Assembly: GCF_900240335.1 (NCBI RefSeq)
Contig: NZ_LT964979.1
Coordinates: forward strand, 2,294,001-2,358,000
Length of the DNA stretch: 64,000 nt
Reading direction: 5' to 3'
Origin: Flavimobilis massiliensis
Lineage (GTDB): Bacteria; Actinomycetota; Actinomycetes; Actinomycetales; Cellulomonadaceae
The notes under the pieces are model-generated. The model saw only the letters and a list, made by a program, of their open reading frames with translations. It did no database searches and was not told the origin of the DNA. Below, in pieces: positions 9,855-19,388 of this stretch (position 1 is its first letter; the number at the start of each line of letters is the position of its first letter). Made by a program: the position numbers and the translations under genes.

Positions 9855-12035
9855 GTGGACGGACGTGAGACGGTGCCGGGCGGCACCGTGCCGGTCGTCG
9901 CCCCGGCGGAGGTCGTCGCGCTGCTCCCTGCCCTCGCCGCGCAGCACGTCGGCGTCGGTGTGACGGTGCTCGCGGTGCGTGACGGCGTCGTCCGCATGCT
10001 CTGGGTCAACGACGTGTTCACGCGGGTCACGGGCTATGCCGCGCACGAGGTCGTCGGGCTCGAGCCACGCCTCTTCTACTCCGACCAGTGGTCGGAGGTC
10101 GGCGTCGCGTCGCTCGCGGACGAGGTGCGGGCAGGGCGCGCGGCGTCGATCACCCTGCCGTTCCGACGTCCCGACGGTGCCGCAGTGTGGCTCGCTCTGT
10201 GCCTCACAGCGGTTCCGGCCGGCGACGTCGCGACGGTGCTCGCGGCCGCCCCGACCATACCGCCGGGTGACGGGCCCGCCGAGATGTGGATCGCGTCGTT
10301 CTCCGACGTCACCGGCACGGTCGAGCGCAGCGTCCACCTCCGGGACGCGGTGCGTGCCGAACGTCGCGCGCGCCTGCACCTCGCGCTCCTCTCACGCGTC
10401 TCGGACGTGCTCTCGGAACCCGACTCCGACGAGGCGCTCGCTCAGGTGAGCGCGCTGCTCGCGCCGTCGCTCGTGCCGTGGGCCGGTGCGTTCGTCGTCG
10501 AGGGCGGCCTCCGGCTCGTCGGGCTCGACACGGGACGGGGCGACGGCCAACGGCCGGCGTCGGACCGGCGGCGGACGCTGCGACGCGTCCCGCCGGGAGA
10601 CCCGACGGGCGCGCACGAAATCGACCGGGTTCTCGGAGGTTCCCAGCCCGAGGCGATCCTGGACCTCACGCTCGTCCACCCGACCGAGAGCGCGGCGGCG
10701 CTCGTCCAGGGGCAGCTCCTCGCCGCAGAACCGGACCTCGCGCTCCTCTCGCCGCGCGTGCGCGTCGTCGCCATCCACGGGTCGCGGTCCGTCCTCGCGC
10801 TGCTCGCCCACGCCGTCCACGAGTCCGATGGCACGCCGCGGCTCACCGAGGAGCTCGAGCAGGTGCTCGACGTCGTCGTCCGGCGCATCGGTCTCGCGCT
10901 CGACAACGCACGCCTCTACGCGCGCGAGCACGAGCTCGCCGAGACGATGCAGCGCTCGCTCCTGCCGCAGCAGGTCGAGATCGACGGCCTCGACCTGTGG
11001 ACGTACTACGCGCCGTCCGTCGCGCACGCCCAGGTCGGCGGTGACTGGTACGACGTGCTCGAGGTCGCGCCGGGCGTCGCCGGCGTCGTCGTCGGGGACG
11101 TCGTCGGGCACGACGTCGAGGCGGCCGCGCTCATGGGGCAGCTCCGCTCGGTCGTGCGGGCGTACGCGTTCGAGGGTGGTACGCCCGCGTCGGTGCTCGA
11201 CCGCACCGACCAACTCATGCGTGGCATGCGCGCCCCGCGCGCGGCGAGCGCGGTCTACGGCACGCTCATGCCGCGCGTCGGCATGCCTGGCTCATGGATC
11301 TTCGAGTACGCGCGCGCCGGGCACCTGCCTGCGGTGCTCGTGCGCGACGGCCAGGCGACGCAGCTCGCCCAGGGGTCGGGTGCGCTCATCGGCTTCGGAC
11401 GGCGCGCCCGCACGGGCGGCCGCGCCGTGCTCGTCCCCGGGGACACGCTCATCCTCTACACGGACGGGCTCATCGAACGACGCGAACGCCCCCTGCGGGC
11501 AGGGCTCGAGGCGCTCCTCGCGGCGGCCGCCCGGACGCAGGCCGACGACGCCGCGGGCATCGGCGAGGAGCTGCTCGCCGCGCTCGCCGACTCCCCTGAG
11601 GACGACGTCGCCGTCGTCATCGCCCGCGTGCCGCGAGCGGGTGGCCCGGTGTCCGCAAGCTCGGCGGGACCGCGCTCCCGACGCTGGTCGATGCCGTCGG
11701 ACCCGACGGCGATCGCACGGTCGCGCCACGCCGTCCTGCGGACCTGCGAGGCGTGGGGGATCGACAAGGTCGCGGACGCGGAGCTCGTCGTCTCCGAGCT
11801 CGTCGCGAACGCCGTCCTCCACGGGTGGGGGACCGTGGCGCTGCGGCTCTTCGACACGGGCGACGGCCTGCGCATCGAGGTCGAGGACTCCAACCCGGCA
11901 CCGCCCGTCAAGCTCGACGGGCACGCGCACGGCGTCGGCGGCTACGGCGTGCAGATCGTCGACCGGCTCGCCGACTGGGGCTGGCGTGCGGCGAACGACG
12001 GCAAGATCGTGTGGGCACGCTTGCGCGCTCGGTGA
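9855..12035 (+). CDS. PAS-GAF-PP2C phosphatase fused to a HATPase kinase domain
   Basis: 726-residue signalling protein. Domains in order are a PAS-like sensor (about 45-170, with WVNDVFTRVTGY), a GAF-like region (about 190-360), a SpoIIE/RsbU-type PP2C phosphatase (about 385-590, with metal motifs GGDWYDV and GDVVGHD and the late motif DDVAVV), and a C-terminal RsbW-like HATPase (about 610-725, N box ELVVSELVANAVLHG and G box GVGGYGVQIV). Both activities of a partner switch, phosphatase and kinase, are thus on one chain. It is flanked by STAS genes on the opposite strand on both sides. No membrane segment is evident, so the sensed signal is likely internal. The GTG at 9855 follows GGAGGAG. 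Confidence 0.88.
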   Translation: MDGRETVPGGTVPVVAPAEVVALLPALAAQHVGVGVTVLAVRDGVVRMLWVNDVFTRVTGYAAHEVVGLEPRLFYSDQWSEVGVASLADEVRAGRAASITLPFRRPDGAAVWLALCLTAVPAGDVATVLAAAPTIPPGDGPAEMWIASFSDVTGTVERSVHLRDAVRAERRARLHLALLSRVSDVLSEPDSDEALAQVSALLAPSLVPWAGAFVVEGGLRLVGLDTGRGDGQRPASDRRRTLRRVPPGDPTGAHEIDRVLGGSQPEAILDLTLVHPTESAAALVQGQLLAAEPDLALLSPRVRVVAIHGSRSVLALLAHAVHESDGTPRLTEELEQVLDVVVRRIGLALDNARLYAREHELAETMQRSLLPQQVEIDGLDLWTYYAPSVAHAQVGGDWYDVLEVAPGVAGVVVGDVVGHDVEAAALMGQLRSVVRAYAFEGGTPASVLDRTDQLMRGMRAPRAASAVYGTLMPRVGMPGSWIFEYARAGHLPAVLVRDGQATQLAQGSGALIGFGRRARTGGRAVLVPGDTLILYTDGLIERRERPLRAGLEALLAAAARTQADDAAGIGEELLAALADSPEDDVAVVIARVPRAGGPVSASSAGPRSRRWSMPSDPTAIARSRHAVLRTCEAWGIDKVADAELVVSELVANAVLHGWGTVALRLFDTGDGLRIEVEDSNPAPPVKLDGHAHGVGGYGVQIVDRLADWGWRAANDGKIVWARLRAR

Positions 12036-12042
12036 CCGTGGG

Positions 12043-12378
12043 TCAGGCTGACGCGTCGTCGCGCGCGCACGCGTGATCCGTGTCGATGCGGAAGAGGTCA
12101 AGCGCCCCGCACACCTCGAGCACGAAGAGGTCCCGCGCGTCGCAGCCCCGCAGGACCGTGGCGCCACCCCGTCGACGCCCCGCGTCCGCGAGGGAGATGA
12201 GGAACGCGGCGCCCGTCGAGTCCATGAACGTCACGCCGCACATGTCGAGGACGAGCAGCTGGCGCCGCAGTCCGACGACGCGCGCCGTGATCTCGGGGAA
12301 CTGGTCGCGCTCGGCGAGGTCGAGGTCGCCGGTGATCGTCAACGTCGTCGTCGCGGGCGACGTGGCGATCTGGATCAT
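12043..12378 (-). CDS. STAS-domain anti-sigma factor antagonist
   Basis: 111 residues, almost exactly one STAS domain. It starts MIQIATSPATTTLTITGDLD, and the phosphorylation-site motif is FMDSTGAAFLISL. It converges on the PP2C/HATPase gene with only seven bases between the two stops, so antisense overlap of their transcripts is likely. It is a second substrate candidate for that protein. A Cys-containing stretch (RGCDARDLFVLEVCGA) differs from the paralogue at 9235-9660. Confidence 0.87.
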   Translation of the reverse strand: MIQIATSPATTTLTITGDLDLAERDQFPEITARVVGLRRQLLVLDMCGVTFMDSTGAAFLISLADAGRRRGGATVLRGCDARDLFVLEVCGALDLFRIDTDHACARDDASA

Positions 12379-12583
12379 CGGTGCCTGGCCTTCGTCGTAC
12401 GTCGGGGAACACGCCTAGGGGACGTGCGACCAGCGTACTCACCGCGTGCGTGCGTCGCGACGGCGGCGCGCCCCGCGGCCCCGCCGCGCGCTCACGCGAG
12501 GTCGAGCCGGGCCTCCTCGAGGTCGAGCGAGTGCTGCGACGTCGGCGCGCCAGGCCGCACGTCGTCCGTGGCACGATGGCGCC

Positions 12584-13030
12584 ATGACCTCACCCACTGG
12601 CCCCCGCCCCGAACGCCTCGACCTTGGCCGGGTCGTCACGCACCTGCCGGCCGACGGGCCCGACGCGGCCGTGCGCGCCCTGCTCGGCGATGGCATGCCC
12701 GTCCGCGAGGCCGCGCGCCGGGAGCCGTCGTCGTCCCTCGCGTGGGCGCTGCTCGCCGAGGCCAACCTCGCCGACGACGCGGTCGCGTCGTACGCCTACG
12801 CGCGCACCGGCTACCACCGTGGCCTCGACGCGCTACGCCGCGCCGGCTGGCGCGGCATCGGCGAGGTTCCGCTCACGCACGAGCCCAACGTGGGCTTCCT
12901 CCGGGCGCTCGCCGCGCTCGCCCGCGCGGCCCACGCGATCGGCGAGGACGACGAGGCCGAACGTTGCACGGCCTTCGTCCACGACTGCGGCGTCGACCCG
13001 GCCGCGCTCGACGCGCTCGCAGGAGCCTGA
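12584..13030 (+). CDS. DUF3151 family protein
   Basis: 148-residue cytosolic protein matching a conserved actinobacterial family of unknown function (DUF3151). Recognisable conserved parts are the Trp/Tyr-rich YARTGYHRGLDALRRAGWRG and the following VPLTHEPNVGFLRAL. The ATG at 12584 lies six bases after CACGAT, so the message is probably leaderless. Members often sit near central metabolism genes; here purA follows. No catalytic motif is evident. Confidence 0.82.
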   Translation: MTSPTGPRPERLDLGRVVTHLPADGPDAAVRALLGDGMPVREAARREPSSSLAWALLAEANLADDAVASYAYARTGYHRGLDALRRAGWRGIGEVPLTHEPNVGFLRALAALARAAHAIGEDDEAERCTAFVHDCGVDPAALDALAGA

Positions 13031-13070
13031 CACGACCCGACCGTCCCGGGAGCGCGCGGCGCGGGTCCGG

Positions 13071-13076
13071 TAGACT
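13071..13076 (+). promoter_or_regulatory. Likely -10 element for purA
   Basis: TAGACT lies about 90 bases before the purA start, in a gap with no other gene. The same hexamer precedes purL (57252) and the LacI-type gene (30948). Confidence 0.5.
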
Positions 13077-13166
13077 CACGTGGGATCCCGGCCGCTGTCG
13101 CCGGCCCCCGGTGAGAGGCGCAGCCGCCCGGCCGTCACGAGGACAGCTTCGGAAGCGGTGATCCAC

Positions 13167-14450
<1,284 letters not shown>

Positions 14451-14467
14451 GCCGCACCCCGCAGGTG

Positions 14468-14506
14468 AGGTCCGCCCCCGGTCGCAGCGCGACCGGGGGC
14501 GGACCT
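14468..14506. terminator. Terminator hairpin after purA
   Basis: Arms aggtccgcccccggtcg and its complement pair over 17 bp around a 5-base loop, 17 bases after the purA stop. Confidence 0.8.
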
Positions 14507-14551
14507 GTCTGCGGGCTGCGACGCGCGCAGCAGTCCACGCGTCACGGACGA

Positions 14552-14588
14552 ACACGGAGCCCCACCGTTCAACGGTGGGGCTCCGTGT
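14552..14588. terminator. Terminator hairpin for the convergent LCP gene
   Basis: A near-perfect stem (acacggagccccaccg with its complement) sits 18 bases beyond the stop of the minus-strand LCP gene at 14606. Confidence 0.8.
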
Positions 14589-14605
14589 CCGTCGTCGCGT
14601 GGGGC

Positions 14606-15760
14606 TCAGGCGTTGGCGCCCGCGGTCGCCTTCTCGGTCGACGTGTCCGTCGCGCCGTCCGTCGGCTCGTCGGTCGTCTTCGGCGCCGGCTCGTCATGGA
14701 TGATGCGCTGCCAGATCTCGTCGGCCTCGGGGAGCCACACGACGCGGTTCTTGTCGCGCGGATCCGTGCCGAGCGGCAGCTCGGTGAACACGATGTTCTC
14801 CGACGGGGTGTCTTTGAGCGAGAACGCGAGGCCCGCGAGGGCCGACGTCGTGCCGAGGTCCGGGCTCGTACTGATCGCCGCGAGCACTGACTTCACGACG
14901 CCGTAGAGCTTGGGTGAGTCCGTGACGAGGTTCTGCGAGAGGATCTGCTTGGTCATCGCGTCGAGGAAGAACTGCTGGCGCGTGATGCGCGTGAGGTCCG
15001 AGCGCTGCTCGAGGCCCATGCCCGTGCCCTTGCGGACGCGGAGGAACTCGATTGACGTGCGGCCGTCGAGCGTCTGCTTGCCTGCGGGCAGGTCGATGTT
15101 CGAGTACTTCTTGTCGCCCTTGATGGGCTCGGGCAGGTCGACCTCGACGCCGCCGAGCGCGTCGACGACGTTGACGACGCCCGTCATCTTCAGCACGACG
15201 TGGCTCGTGATGCGCACGCCCGTGAGCTGCTCGACGGCCTTGATGGTGCAGGCCGCGGCGGTCTCGAGGTTCTGTGCGCTGCCGCCCCCGATCGCGAAGG
15301 CCGAGTTGAACATCGCGTAGTCGCTCGCGTACGACGTGCCGCCGTCGCCCGTCGTGCACGCGGGCAGGGCGACCATCGAGTCGCGAGGGATCGAGACGAC
15401 CTCGACGTTCTTCCGGTCGCCCGAGATGTGGACGAGCATCGTCGTGTCCGACGCCATGGTGTCGGCCTTGCCGGCGATCGCCGCGTTCTCGGCGTCGCGC
15501 ATGTCTGTGCCCATGACGAGGACGTTGAGCTGCTTGCCCGCGTACGGGTCGCTCGGATCCTCGACGATCGTCGGACGGTCGGTGCCGAGCAGGCTGTCGA
15601 TGTCCTGGACGTTGAGCGAGCGCTGCAGGTCGCTGTTGACCATCGCGGCGGCCGTCCCGCCGAACGCGAGGATGCCGGCGAGGGTGAGACCGGTCGCCCG
15701 CAGGGCGCGGTGGTCGCGGCGGAAGCGGGCGTGGCGGACGAGGCGCGTAGAGGCGGGCAC
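14606..15760 (-). CDS. LytR-CpsA-Psr (LCP) family cell-wall ligase
   Basis: Membrane-anchored transferase that attaches glycopolymers from lipid carriers to peptidoglycan. It has 384 residues: a short basic cytoplasmic tail, one membrane segment at about 23-42 (LTLAGILAFGGTAAAMV), then the extracellular LCP domain (about 75-260). Conserved LCP landmarks are LNVLVMGTDMRD, SDTTMLVHI, VVSIPRDSMV and the Arg-containing FLRVRKGTGMGLEQRSDLTR. The Ala/Thr-rich acidic C-terminus is low complexity. The GTG at 15760 sits six bases after TAGATT, a leaderless arrangement. It is divergent from purDC. Confidence 0.92.
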   Translation of the reverse strand: MPASTRLVRHARFRRDHRALRATGLTLAGILAFGGTAAAMVNSDLQRSLNVQDIDSLLGTDRPTIVEDPSDPYAGKQLNVLVMGTDMRDAENAAIAGKADTMASDTTMLVHISGDRKNVEVVSIPRDSMVALPACTTGDGGTSYASDYAMFNSAFAIGGGSAQNLETAAACTIKAVEQLTGVRITSHVVLKMTGVVNVVDALGGVEVDLPEPIKGDKKYSNIDLPAGKQTLDGRTSIEFLRVRKGTGMGLEQRSDLTRITRQQFFLDAMTKQILSQNLVTDSPKLYGVVKSVLAAISTSPDLGTTSALAGLAFSLKDTPSENIVFTELPLGTDPRDKNRVVWLPEADEIWQRIIHDEPAPKTTDEPTDGATDTSTEKATAGANA

Positions 15761-15897
15761 GCGTCGAATCTAGTGGTCGCGCCGTCGTGGGTGGCGTGGA
15801 ACGGCCGTCGGATCAGGTGAGAGTTCGTGAAGAACGCGTGCGGGCAGGGGATGGACGGCTCCGGCGCGCGCGCCGCGGCCCCCGTAGGATTCCCCGC

Positions 15898-18171
15898 GTG
15901 AAGATCCTCGTCCTGGGAACAGGTGCCCGCGAGCACGCCATCGTCCACTCCCTCGCGTCGGAGGACGCGCACGAGCTGCACGCCGCGCCGGGCAACCCGG
16001 GCATCGGCCGGCTCGCGACGCTCCACGCGGTCTCTGCGACCGACGCCGACGCGGTCGTCGCGCTCGCGCGGTCGTTCGACGCGGAGCTCGTCGTCGTGGG
16101 TCCGGAGGCGCCGCTCGTCGCGGGCGTCGGTGACGCCCTGCGTGCCGCGGGCTTCCCGGTCTTCGGGCCGGACGCCGCCGCGGCGCAGCTCGAGGGCTCG
16201 AAGGCCTTCGCGAAGGAGGTCATGGCGGCCGCCGGTGTGCCGACGGCCCGTCCCGTCGTGTGCACGACGGTCGCGGAGCTCGAGGCCGGGCTCGACGAGC
16301 TCGGGGCGCCGTACGTCGTCAAGGACGACGGGCTCGCGGCCGGCAAGGGCGTCGTCGTGACGACGGACCGTGCGGAGGCGCTCGCGCACGGCACCGCGTG
16401 CCTCGAGGCGCGCGGCGCCGAGGGCCGCGTCGTCCTCGAGGAGTTCCTCGACGGCCCCGAGGTCTCGCTGTTCTGCGTGTCCGACGGGACGACGGTCGTG
16501 CCGCTGCAGCCCGCCCAGGACTTCAAGCGTGCGCACGACGACGACGCGGGCCCGAACACGGGCGGCATGGGCGCCTACTCGCCGCTGCCGTGGGCGCCCG
16601 CCGGGCTGGTCGACGAGGTCGTGCGGGACGTCGCGCAGCCGACGATCGACGAGATGGCGCGCCGAGGCACGCCGTTCGCGGGCATCCTCTACGTCGGCCT
16701 CGCGCTCACCTCGAAGGGGACGCGGGTCGTCGAGTTCAACGCGCGCTTCGGGGACCCGGAGACGCAGGTCGTGCTCGCGCGCCTGCGCACGCCGCTGTCC
16801 CGAGTGCTCCTCGCGTCCGCGACGGGCACGCTCGCGGAGCTTGGTGAGCTCGAGTGGTCCGACGGCGCCGCGGTGACCGTCGTCGTCGCGGCGCACGGGT
16901 ACCCGGCCGACGTCCGCTCGGGCGACCCTGTGGACGGCATCGCTGACGCGGAGGCTGTGGACGGGGTGCACGTACTCCACGCCGGGACGTCCGTCGCAGG
17001 TGGCGCGCTCGTCGCGTCGGGCGGACGCGTCCTGTCCGTCGTCGGAGTCGGCAGCGACCTTGCCGCGGCGCGCGACGCCGCGTACGCGGGCGTCGGCCGG
17101 ATCACGCTGCCCGGCTCGCACCACCGCTCCGACATCGCGGCCCGCGCCGCGGGGATCGGCGAGCCGATCACCGTGCCGGGCGCCGCTGTGCCGGACAGCG
17201 CGGCGCTGGACAGCGCGACGCCGGGTGCCGCAGCGCCGAGCGTGCCGAGCGGCGGCACCGCGCGCGACCTGCCGGGCTGGCGCCACGTGTACTCGGGCAA
17301 GGTGCGCGACCTCTACGAGCCCGTCGGCGAGCACCCGCTCGGCGACGTCGTGCTCGTCGTCGCATCCGACCGCATCTCCGCGTACGACTTCGTCCTCGCG
17401 AGCGAGATCCCCGGCAAGGGTGAGGTGCTCACGCAGCTGAGCCTGTGGTGGTTCGCGCAGCTCGCGGACATCGTCGACAACCACGTCGTCTCCACGGAGG
17501 CCTCGGTGACGCCGGGCGACGGTCTCGTGCCCGCCGAGGTCGCGGGGCGCGCGATGATCTGCCGTCGCCTCGAGATGTTTCCCGTCGAGTGCGTCGCGCG
17601 CGGCTACCTCACGGGCTCGGGGCTCCTCGAGTACCGGGCGTCGCGCACAGTGTGCGGGGTGCCGCTTCCCGAGGGGCTCGAGGACGGCTCGCAGCTCCCG
17701 GAGCCGATCTTCACGCCCGCGACGAAGGCGGAGGTCGGCGAGCACGACGAGAACGTGTCGTTCGACGTCGTCGTCTCGCGGATCGGGGTCGAGAACGCGG
17801 CGCGCCTGCGTGCGCTCACCCTCGAGGTCTACTCGCGGGCCGCGGAGCTTGCGCGGGAGCGCGGCATCATCCTCGCGGACACGAAGCTCGAGTTCGGCGT
17901 CGACCCGGTGACGGGCGAGATCGTCCTCGGTGACGAGGTGCTCACGCCGGACTCGTCGCGGTTCTGGCCGGCGGACGAGTGGCAGCCGGGGCGCGCGCAG
18001 CCGAGCTTCGACAAGCAGCACGTTCGCGACTGGCTCATCTCGCCGGCGTCGGGCTGGGACCGCGCGGGAGGGGAGGCGCCGCCCGCGCTCCCGGCGGAGG
18101 TCGTCGACGCGACCCGCGAACGCTACGAGGAGGCGTACGCCCGCCTCACGGGCACCCCTCTCGCGAGATAG
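15898..18171 (+). CDS. purDC: Fused PurD-PurC: GAR synthetase / SAICAR synthetase
   Basis: One 757-codon frame carries two purine enzymes. Residues 1 to about 422 are phosphoribosylamine-glycine ligase (starts MKILVLGTGAREHAI; ATP-grasp motifs DGLAAGKGVVV, GPNTGGMGAYSP and EFNARFGDPETQ). A linker of about 30 residues rich in Ala, Ser and Pro (around 427-455) follows. From about 460 to the end lies SAICAR synthetase (YSGKVRDLYE, SDRISAYDF, ECVARGYLTGSG, LADTKLEFG). No internal stop or start is needed, and both halves keep their catalytic motifs. The two enzymes catalyse steps 2 and 8 of IMP synthesis. GTG 15898 follows TAGGAT by seven bases, so it is probably leaderless. The last codons and TAG stop lie in CGCGAGATAG, a piece of the 73-bp palindrome family. 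Confidence 0.95.
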   Translation: MKILVLGTGAREHAIVHSLASEDAHELHAAPGNPGIGRLATLHAVSATDADAVVALARSFDAELVVVGPEAPLVAGVGDALRAAGFPVFGPDAAAAQLEGSKAFAKEVMAAAGVPTARPVVCTTVAELEAGLDELGAPYVVKDDGLAAGKGVVVTTDRAEALAHGTACLEARGAEGRVVLEEFLDGPEVSLFCVSDGTTVVPLQPAQDFKRAHDDDAGPNTGGMGAYSPLPWAPAGLVDEVVRDVAQPTIDEMARRGTPFAGILYVGLALTSKGTRVVEFNARFGDPETQVVLARLRTPLSRVLLASATGTLAELGELEWSDGAAVTVVVAAHGYPADVRSGDPVDGIADAEAVDGVHVLHAGTSVAGGALVASGGRVLSVVGVGSDLAAARDAAYAGVGRITLPGSHHRSDIAARAAGIGEPITVPGAAVPDSAALDSATPGAAAPSVPSGGTARDLPGWRHVYSGKVRDLYEPVGEHPLGDVVLVVASDRISAYDFVLASEIPGKGEVLTQLSLWWFAQLADIVDNHVVSTEASVTPGDGLVPAEVAGRAMICRRLEMFPVECVARGYLTGSGLLEYRASRTVCGVPLPEGLEDGSQLPEPIFTPATKAEVGEHDENVSFDVVVSRIGVENAARLRALTLEVYSRAAELARERGIILADTKLEFGVDPVTGEIVLGDEVLTPDSSRFWPADEWQPGRAQPSFDKQHVRDWLISPASGWDRAGGEAPPALPAEVVDATRERYEEAYARLTGTPLAR

Positions 18172-18182
18172 GGGTGCGTGCT

Positions 18183-18212
18183 CGGGGTAGGGGTCGGTGG
18201 ACCCCTACCCCG
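18183..18212. terminator. Terminator hairpin after purDC
   Basis: A 12-bp perfect stem (cggggtaggggt with its complement) and a 6-base loop, 11 bases after the stop. Confidence 0.8.
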
Positions 18213-18262
18213 GCGCAGGGGCCTCGAACACGGAAGTCGGTTGTGCGGATGCGTCGTTGGGC

Positions 18263-18272
18263 GATATATATC
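18263..18272. promoter_or_regulatory. Palindrome over the padR start: likely -10 and operator
   Basis: GATATATATC is a perfect 10-bp palindrome ending four bases before the padR ATG. Its TATATA lies six bases before the start codon, so it can serve as a -10 element. PadR proteins commonly repress their own genes through AT-rich palindromes. Confidence 0.5.
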
Positions 18273-18276
18273 TGTC

Positions 18277-18636
18277 ATGACTTCGTTTCGCATGACGCAG
18301 CAGGCGTACCTGCTCCTCCTCGCGCTCGCCGACGGGCGGCAGCACGGGTACGGCCTCGCGGGCCGCGTGCGTGAGATCTCCGACGGCGACGTCTCCCTCG
18401 GCGCCGGCACGCTCTACGGCAACCTCGAACGACTCCTCGGCGCAGGGCTCGTCGCCGACGCCGGCGAGGAGATCGCCGACGGCCGCGCCCGCCGCTACTA
18501 CCGGCTCACCGACGACGGCCTCCGCGCGGCGCGCGCCGAGACCCTCCGTCTCGCGGAGCTCGCGGCACGCGGCCGAGCTGCGCTCGGATCCCTCGGGGCG
18601 TCCGGCGCCGACGGGGTCGTGGGCGGTGTCGCATGA
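18277..18636 (+). CDS. PadR family transcriptional regulator
   Basis: 119-residue winged-helix repressor. The DNA-binding part covers residues 1-85: LLLLALADGRQHGYGLAGRV begins helix 1 to 2, LGAGTLYGNLERL is the recognition helix, and RRYYRLTDDGLRA is the wing. The C-terminal helix region is short, as in the smaller subfamily 2. Its stop overlaps the start of the next gene (ATGA), so it is probably co-expressed with, and controls, that membrane protein. Ligand unknown. Confidence 0.88.
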   Translation: MTSFRMTQQAYLLLLALADGRQHGYGLAGRVREISDGDVSLGAGTLYGNLERLLGAGLVADAGEEIADGRARRYYRLTDDGLRAARAETLRLAELAARGRAALGSLGASGADGVVGGVA

Positions 18637-19250
18637 CCGGGCGGGTGCGGCCCGGGGCGGGCGGCGCGGCGGATCGAGTGTCGTCGTCGAGCGCGGCCGC
18701 GTCGGGCCGTACGTCGTCGGCCGACGCGTTCGAGCGTTCCGTGCGCCGCTGGATGAACGCGTACCCGCGCCGGTGGCGCGTGACGTTCGGTGACGACCTC
18801 GTCGCGACGGCCCTCGAACTCGCCGAGCCCGGGCGGCGTCGGCTCGGCCTGCGCGAGGGCCTTGCGCTCGCGCGCGGCGGCTGGGCGCTGCGGCGTCGGG
18901 AGCGGCCTCCGCTGCGGGTGCGGATGCTCACCGGCTTCGGGTGGCGCGTCTCGGCGCGGGACCGGGCTGCGCATCGCGCGTGGATCGTCGACATTGCGCT
19001 CAGTCCCTGGCTGCGCCTGCCGGCGCAGTTGGTGACCTACATGCCGATCGTGCTCGTCAACCTGTATCTGTGGCGGGACCTGGGGATGCTTCTCAACATT
19101 GTCGCGGCGATTGGGCTCCCGCTGTCCGCGCTCGGGCCGTGCCTCGTCCCCGCATGGGGTCGCCGGGTGAGCCGGGCGACGTGGCGGGCGCTCTTCCCTG
19201 ACGAGCCGGTGCCGCCCCTGCTCGAGCGCCCAGCCCGTTCCGCGAGATAG
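18633..19250 (+). CDS. Membrane protein paired with PadR
   Basis: 205 residues, unrecognised beyond its arrangement. An Ala/Ser-rich N-terminus precedes RRWMNAYPRRWRVTFGDDL, a motif frequent at the start of proteins co-transcribed with PadR regulators in actinobacteria. Two hydrophobic stretches lie near the C-terminus (LPAQLVTYMPIVLVNLYLW, and MLLNIVAAIGLPLSALGPCL). It overlaps padR by four bases. The final codons and TAG stop are inside copy 2 of the 73-bp palindrome, so the last few residues may have been supplied by that element. Confidence 0.7.
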   Translation: MTGRVRPGAGGAADRVSSSSAAASGRTSSADAFERSVRRWMNAYPRRWRVTFGDDLVATALELAEPGRRRLGLREGLALARGGWALRRRERPPLRVRMLTGFGWRVSARDRAAHRAWIVDIALSPWLRLPAQLVTYMPIVLVNLYLWRDLGMLLNIVAAIGLPLSALGPCLVPAWGRRVSRATWRALFPDEPVPPLLERPARSAR

Positions 19251-19312
19251 CGCTCCTGCGTCGAGATAGCGCGTGACGCGCGCTATCTCGACGCAGGAAC
19301 GCTATCTCGCGG
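19240..19312. repeat. 73-bp palindrome, copy 2 of the GAGATAGCG family
   Basis: Arms pair over 34 positions with one C/A mismatch (19253 with 19299) around a 5-base centre. It contains four copies of the GAGATAGC word, two per strand. It has exactly the length and register of the copy at 1547-1619. It overlaps the last four codons of the membrane-protein gene and lies 69 bases before the siderophore reductase gene, so it may end one transcript and insulate the next. Confidence 0.88.
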
Positions 19313-19354
19313 GCAGGGTGGAGGCAGGGTGTGAGCGGGGTCACCTTTCAGCGG

Positions 19355-19388
19355 TGAGGTAAGGCATGCCATAGTTAGGCATGCCTAC
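19355..19388 (+). promoter_or_regulatory. Two overlapping DtxR/IdeR-like iron boxes
   Basis: 19355-19373 (TGAGGTAAGGCATGCCATA) matches the 19-bp DtxR/IdeR consensus TTAGGTTAGSCTAACCTAA at about 13 positions. 19370-19388 (contains GTTAGGCATGCCTA) matches at about 11. They overlap the start codon of the siderophore reductase. Known DtxR-type repressors block iron-uptake genes when Fe2+ is plentiful, so this location fits. Not a perfect match, so the call is moderate. Confidence 0.5.

Noticed and set aside
15190..18021. Long minus-strand frame (943 codons) opposite purDC and part of the LCP gene
   Set aside because: Shadow of purDC; composition is antisense-like and no motif is present.
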